Virus record (IMG/VR): IMGVR_UViG_3300050016_000100
Coordinates: 1-64,000 of that record
From: a virus
Direction: 5' to 3' (one strand)
Length of the DNA: 64,000 nucleotides
Below, piece by piece: positions 63,756-64,000 of the stretch. The number at the start of each line of letters is the position of its first letter. The first letter of the stretch is position 1. The notes under the pieces are model-generated. The model was not told where the DNA came from. It saw only the letters and a program-made list of their open reading frames with translations, and did no database searches. A program made the translations under genes and the position numbers.

Positions 63756-64000
63756 ATGAAGACGATTCCTCTCCAGCCGCTTCCATGCCAGATCGTGGGC
63801 GTCACGCTTGCGAACCAGGTCTGCCAGATCAAGGTCTACCAGAAGTTCTTCGGCGTATTCATGGACCTCTACGTCAACAATAAGCTGATCATCGGCGGCG
63901 TCATCTGCGAGAACCTGAACCGGATCGTGCGATCGCTTTATCTCGGCTTCCTCGGCGACCTGCAATTTAAGGATACGCAGGGCTCCGCCGACGTGGAGTA
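63756..64000 (+). CDS. Tail plug/baseplate protein (DUF6983-like), 3' end outside window
   Basis: Starts at ATG 63756 and is still open at the window end. QPLPCQIVGVTLANQVCQIK, GVFMDLYVNNKLIIGGVICE and RSLYLGFLGDLQFKDTQGS fit DUF6983, a beta-rich phage tail family. Continues downstream. Confidence 0.65.
   Translation, partial: MKTIPLQPLPCQIVGVTLANQVCQIKVYQKFFGVFMDLYVNNKLIIGGVICENLNRIVRSLYLGFLGDLQFKDTQGSADVE

Noticed and set aside
1-64000. Integrase, attachment sites, rRNA or tRNA genes
   Set aside because: I looked on both strands for typical motifs and saw none; automated tRNA scanning was not possible, so a tRNA could have been missed.

Overview
This 64 kb, GC-rich window is almost entirely tailed-phage DNA, either a free phage or part of a prophage. 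The gene style (ERF/YqaJ recombination pair, DUF1376 replication protein, DUF3309 membrane protein, frequent GTG and TTG starts) points to an alphaproteobacterial host such as a rhizobial relative; that host call is inference. I saw no integrase, rRNA, tRNA or CRISPR array. A DUF3383-type sheath-like protein and a DUF3277-like tube-like protein suggest a contractile tail, and the 510-aa tape measure suggests a short one.

Layout. 1-3.1 kb (+): tail fibre genes, including an SPRY-like domain protein and an SGNH-hydrolase-like protein. 3.1-10.6 kb (+): lysis and secreted-protein block with a GH25 endolysin, a holin-like protein, lipoprotein and membrane proteins, a CHAP-like/lytic-transglycosylase protein, a double-psi barrel protein and a tiny metzincin-motif protein, closed by a terminator at 10683-10720. 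10.7-26.7 kb (-): the leftward early operon. It runs from a HIRAN/ERF/YqaJ recombination block next to the divergent control region (26.75-26.89 kb), through many tiny genes, to a Mom-like DNA-modification gene and a superinfection-immunity gene. Inside it, 15.2-21.3 kb is scrambled by duplications and inversions that split or fuse several genes. 26.9-37.1 kb (+): regulator, nucleases, ParB-fold protein, MT-A70 methyltransferase, replication proteins, then an IS1595-type transposase gene split by a 1284-bp methyltransferase cassette, and a second methyltransferase. 38.1-38.6 kb: a NusG/RfaH-like protein just before the late genes. 38.9-49.5 kb (+): terminase, portal, head morphogenesis, Nudix-protease-scaffold fusion, cement protein, capsid and neck genes. 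49.5-57.0 kb (+): a sugar-biosynthesis and glycosyltransfer cassette placed inside the structural operon. 57.0-64.0 kb (+): neck and tail genes, with a GIY-YIG endonuclease and a frameshifted tail-assembly chaperone; the window ends inside a tail gene.

The strongest candidates for something new are three. (1) The 49.5-57.0 kb cassette has two glycosyltransferase-like genes, a small helical gene, a membrane gene, a split TPP enzyme, a PLP enzyme with His where the catalytic Lys normally sits, an SDR epimerase and a B12/radical-SAM enzyme. It looks like a phage-carried pathway for an unusual, possibly branched, deoxysugar that is attached to the virion, the host surface or another target. (2) The 1284-bp DNA-methyltransferase cassette has perfect 28-bp terminal inverted repeats and an 8-bp target duplication but no transposase of its own. 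(3) Other unusual signals are a prfB-like CTTTGAC frameshift site opening a glycosyltransferase gene, a parS-like palindrome, a phage NusG paralog upstream of the late genes, and a beta-type domain inserted four times into three different virion proteins.

All function calls come from reading motifs by eye; no database search was run.
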